DNA of 64,000 nt from assembly GCF_000189635.1 (NCBI RefSeq), contig NW_002476387.1:744001-808000 (forward strand), given 5' to 3'. The DNA comes from Tetrahymena thermophila SB210 (Eukaryota; Ciliophora; Oligohymenophorea; Hymenostomatida; Tetrahymenidae). Shown here one piece after another: positions 60,901-64,000 of the stretch; positions within the stretch are counted from its first letter, which is position 1, and the number at the start of each line of letters is the position of its first letter. The notes under the pieces were generated by a model. That model ran no database searches. It saw only the letters and a list, made by a program, of their open reading frames with translations, and was not told the DNA's origin. Made by a program: the position numbers and the translations under genes.

Positions 60901-63900
60901 AGCTCTTGAGTTATTCTATTAAACAAAAAGTTATAGAATAAGAAATCACTCTTATATTCGTTCTTATAATTGCTTATATCTATTTCTATTTAAGATTTCT
61001 TTGAATTATCTTCAAAACTCTAATCTTTTTCATATTTTTTGAAAAGCGATTAATTTTCAGCCATAAAAGCAAAAATATTTAAAACCTAATCTAAAACATC
61101 TCTCTTAGAAGCTTCTATCAAGCACTTAGCTTAATATGGCTCAAGCTCAGTAAACTGTATTACTTTACCTAGTTATGTTACTTATACATCTTAGTTTATT
61201 GCTCCTAGTCTTTACAGGTTGGTTATTGAATTTTACAAGACTTGCTATCCTGGGTTTTCAAAAAAAGGAAAAGCAAATAAATTATAAATACCACACTCTA
61301 GCAATTTTAGCACAGAAAAATCGATATTTATTCTTTAAATTTCAGGAATACTGTCTTAAAGGAAAGATTCATACTCAGATTCTGTATACAATTTGTAGCA
61401 AATACCTGGACAAGTTCTTCCGGCTCTGCCTTACCTCTGAATAGCTGAAGATTTGGAAATATTTTACTCTTTCATTGAAGAGATACACTTTAAAGGATCA
61501 TAGACAAGGCAATTTTCTTTACCAGAATCAATTACAACAGTTACATTATTAATTGTAATTGCTGATTCAGCAATATTTGTAGCAAATATGATCTTAGTCA
61601 CCATTTGATTTGTATAGGGATTCACGAGATCTTAGAAAATTTTATTTTAGTCATTGATATCTGTTTTATTATGAAGAGCCAAGAGTATGTATTTTCTAAA
61701 ATCTATGCAAGTTAATTTTCTGCACTCAGAAATACATTGCTCAATATCTTGTGCATCTGTTAAAAATATCAAAATGTGTCCTTGATGAAGACTATCTCCT
61801 TACTGTATCATAGAAATAACATGTTTTAAAGTTTAAACAACTTTTTTGACATTGCTACCATACAAATCATTGCAAAAGATTTCGTCAATTTCATATATCT
61901 TCCCTGGTATTTAGCAAAGTTCCATAGGAATTTCGTCTTGCTAAAAGAATTTCAAATATTTTTCAGTATTAACAGTAGCAGATGATAGAATTACTTTAAT
62001 ATTCGAAGTATTATCAATACACTATTTTAAAATTCCCATAATTATGTCAGCTTCTACAGTTCTTTCATGTACTTCATCAAGTAAAATGTAACTTATTTAG
62101 CTAAGAATTCGACACTAATTAAGCTGTTATTACTTTTCAGACAGTTTTTTGATTCTTTGGACTAAAAAACTTAAAAACATTGCTTGAGTTATAAATATTA
62201 TGCGAGTCTTATTTTTATCATAAAGCTATTCGTGTTTCTAATACCCAACAATATATCCCACTTCTTATCCTAAAGTAGTGTGTAATTCTTTTGCTACTCT
62301 ATCTGAAATAGTTAAGCAATTCAGCCTTTTTGGTTGAACACAATATATTTTCTTTGTAAAATCATCAGACAAAATTTATTTTTGTAAAATGTATTAGCAT
62401 ATTTGAGTAGTTTTACCAGATCCAGTTGTGCCAATTAGTAGTGTAAAAGGGTTCTTAGATTATTCAACTTACTGAATTAATTACTTCTTAATTTAGTATG
62501 ATGGTAGGTTTCTTGCCAACATACTTTTCTCCATTTTCAAAGCAATAGTAAATTTATTTAAAATGGAGTAATAAAATTTTGATAAGTAACTTATTTACTC
62601 TGCACTTAAATTCTTTATATCTGACTAGGTATCTAAATTTTAAGAATCACTTAGCTCTTCAGAAAATCCTACCTCTTCGTCATATTGGTTATCTTCATCA
62701 CGATCTTTGCTGTTACTGAAATCTTAGAGGTTTTATTAGACAATCTAAATTTCTTAATCCTATTAATTACTATTAGAATTTTCACTCTTCAATTTTAATT
62801 GATTCACTATTTATTAGGATTAAAGCTAATTTGCTATTTCATCTTGAGAGTAAAATTTATTTTCAAATTATACTTCAGAATTATCTAAATTAGTTTATGT
62901 TTCAATTAAAGCAGCATGATTAATAAGTTGAGAAATTTTTTTATTTATGCCTTAGTCAACTCTTTATTTGAGATCAGCTATATTATTTATATACAATTTG
63001 ATTAAATTCATATAATTTATCTCATAATTGTTGAATTATTTATTTTGTTAATTGATATCTATGTGTTATTTCAAGTATTCAGCTAAATACTTTAAAGCAC
63101 TTCTCATCTAATAAAGTATTTCTTTAAGTTAAATATTAGACAATAAATTGCTATAATTAACATTGAACCAAGAGTTTTCATCTTCTCTAAGTAAGCTAAA
63201 GCTAAAATGTTACTTGCAAAATTGATTAATAATTTTTAAATCTTGAATTTTTTGCTACTTTTGTTATTAACTTTGTAAATCATCTTCAGTGCTTTATCTG
63301 TTTTAAGGTTTTTTAAAATACCTTTGATCTTCAGAAAATTCTTCATCTTATTTTTTGAATTAATTATGTTATTAAACATTTACATTCCTATCATTATATT
63401 TTTACTTTCTCTATTTATCTTTGAATTCTTTTTGGTAGTTACTATATTTATGATTTTATTACTATTCTTGTGTATTTTCTTCAAAATTTTGATTCATCTA
63501 CTATTCACTTTAATTGATTCGATCATGTATTTTTTCATTTCTGTCATCGTATTTTTATTTTTTATATCTTTCTTTGAATTCATTTTATTAATTCTTAAAT
63601 TTATTATTCTACTAATAATCTATTATTTATCCTTATTTCTACATCTAAATTTCTTCTTCTTCTATTTAATTATTATCTCCTTTTTTGGGATGTTAAAACA
63701 TTCTGTAATTTCGAGTTTTTTCATTTTATTAATAGTTTTTGTATTATTCTTTATGATGATAACTCTTTTACTCTCTTTTTTTCTTAAATTCATTTTAAAA
63801 TTCACTCTAATCTTAAAGTTACTCTTCTTCTTTAATTTAATTACCTTAAAACTATTACCCATAACCCTACCTTTTATTTCTAAAATTTTATTCTTAAAGC

Positions 63901-64000
63901 TTTTCGCTTTGTAATGGTTAATTGCTTTAATCTTGAATTTATTCACCCCTGTTATCCCTTTAAGAATGTTTAAAATCATCCTTTCTATTATCTTTATTGA
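57951..64000 (-). CDS. DEAH-type helicase fused to RBR (RING-IBR-RING) ubiquitin-ligase module, 5' end outside window
   Basis: Partial: the frame is open from 64000, so the start lies beyond the window. The first ~470 visible residues are Gln/Asn/Lys-rich with repeated KEFK.K.RKQKYNDRN-like units. The helicase core follows: motif I GTTGSGKTTQ (about 62405-62435), motif II DEVHERT (about 62059-62080), motif III SSATV, motif V TNIAESAITINNVTVVIDSG and motif VI QRQGRAGRT (about 61413-61440). About 900 residues later the C-terminus holds an RBR: RING1 CKICFEDKLIEKIDNCGCTY; IBR CTSINCDSFFGKKY with CPECFYSFC; RING2 CPGCNDMIQKSMGCNHMTC and CGAHFCFQC. The Cys in MGCNHM matches the catalytic Cys of RBR ligases. 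Plants have helicases of this build (DEAH11/12). One possible intron is 62524-62598, whose length (75) leaves the frame open either way. Confidence 0.85.

Noticed and set aside
63324-63914. 196-residue plus-strand frame of almost pure Ile/Leu/Phe.
   Set aside because: It is the antisense shadow of the Lys/Asn/Gln-rich N-terminus of the helicase-RBR gene; such hydrophobic mirror frames are typical opposite AAA/AAT-rich codons.

Overview
The window looks like a macronuclear-type ciliate genome, closest in style to Tetrahymena. By eye it is strongly AT-rich. In every long gene, in-frame TAA and TAG sit where glutamine is expected, and only TGA ends genes. Introns are short (mostly about 50-60 bases), AT-rich and bounded by GTA...AG (rarely GTT or GTG). 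Coordinates below rest on manual reading in this code. For most multi-exon genes I checked that the spliced length is a multiple of three.

Layout. 1-8.8 kb: the 5' part of a CDC50/LEM3 flippase subunit (-), a MORN-repeat protein (+) and a 965-residue coiled-coil protein (-). 9.4-12.5 kb: a cytochrome b5-fused front-end fatty acid desaturase (-) and a small multi-pass membrane protein with voltage-sensor-like character (-). 13.5-25 kb: a Gln-rich coiled-coil protein (+), an orphan with a Cys/His patch (+), a shortened Tmc-like membrane protein (-) and two orphan genes (-). 25.5-32 kb: CFAP43, an axonemal tether protein (-). 32.5-36.4 kb: NADP isocitrate dehydrogenase (-), a Mis18/Yippee-like zinc protein (-) and a small two-pass membrane protein (+). 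38-46.3 kb: an N/Q-rich protein with a TTDN1-like motif (-), Sam50 (-), a VAP (-), an orphan (+) and a RING/TRAF-type zinc finger protein (-). 47.2-51.9 kb: a ten-exon coiled-coil protein (+) and an orphan (-). 53-57.7 kb: a duplicated AhpD-like gene (+, two copies) beside a decayed fragment of the neighbouring helicase gene. 58-64 kb: a DEAH-type helicase fused to a C-terminal RBR ubiquitin-ligase module (-), whose N-terminus lies beyond the window.

There are no operons: genes are separate, in both orientations, with AT-rich spacers of 0.2-1.9 kb. By function, several belong to membranes and lipids (CDC50, desaturase, VAP), one to mitochondrial protein import (Sam50), one to carbon/redox metabolism (IDH), some to cilia or cytoskeleton (CFAP43, probably the MORN and coiled-coil proteins) and some to ubiquitin or RNA (RING/TRAF protein, DEAH-RBR). 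No tRNA, rRNA, CRISPR array or intact transposon was seen. The most unusual items are the 53-64 kb neighbourhood (tandem duplication, a copied orphan exon, a helicase fragment and the DEAH-RBR fusion), the Mis18-like candidate and the TTDN1-like motif protein.
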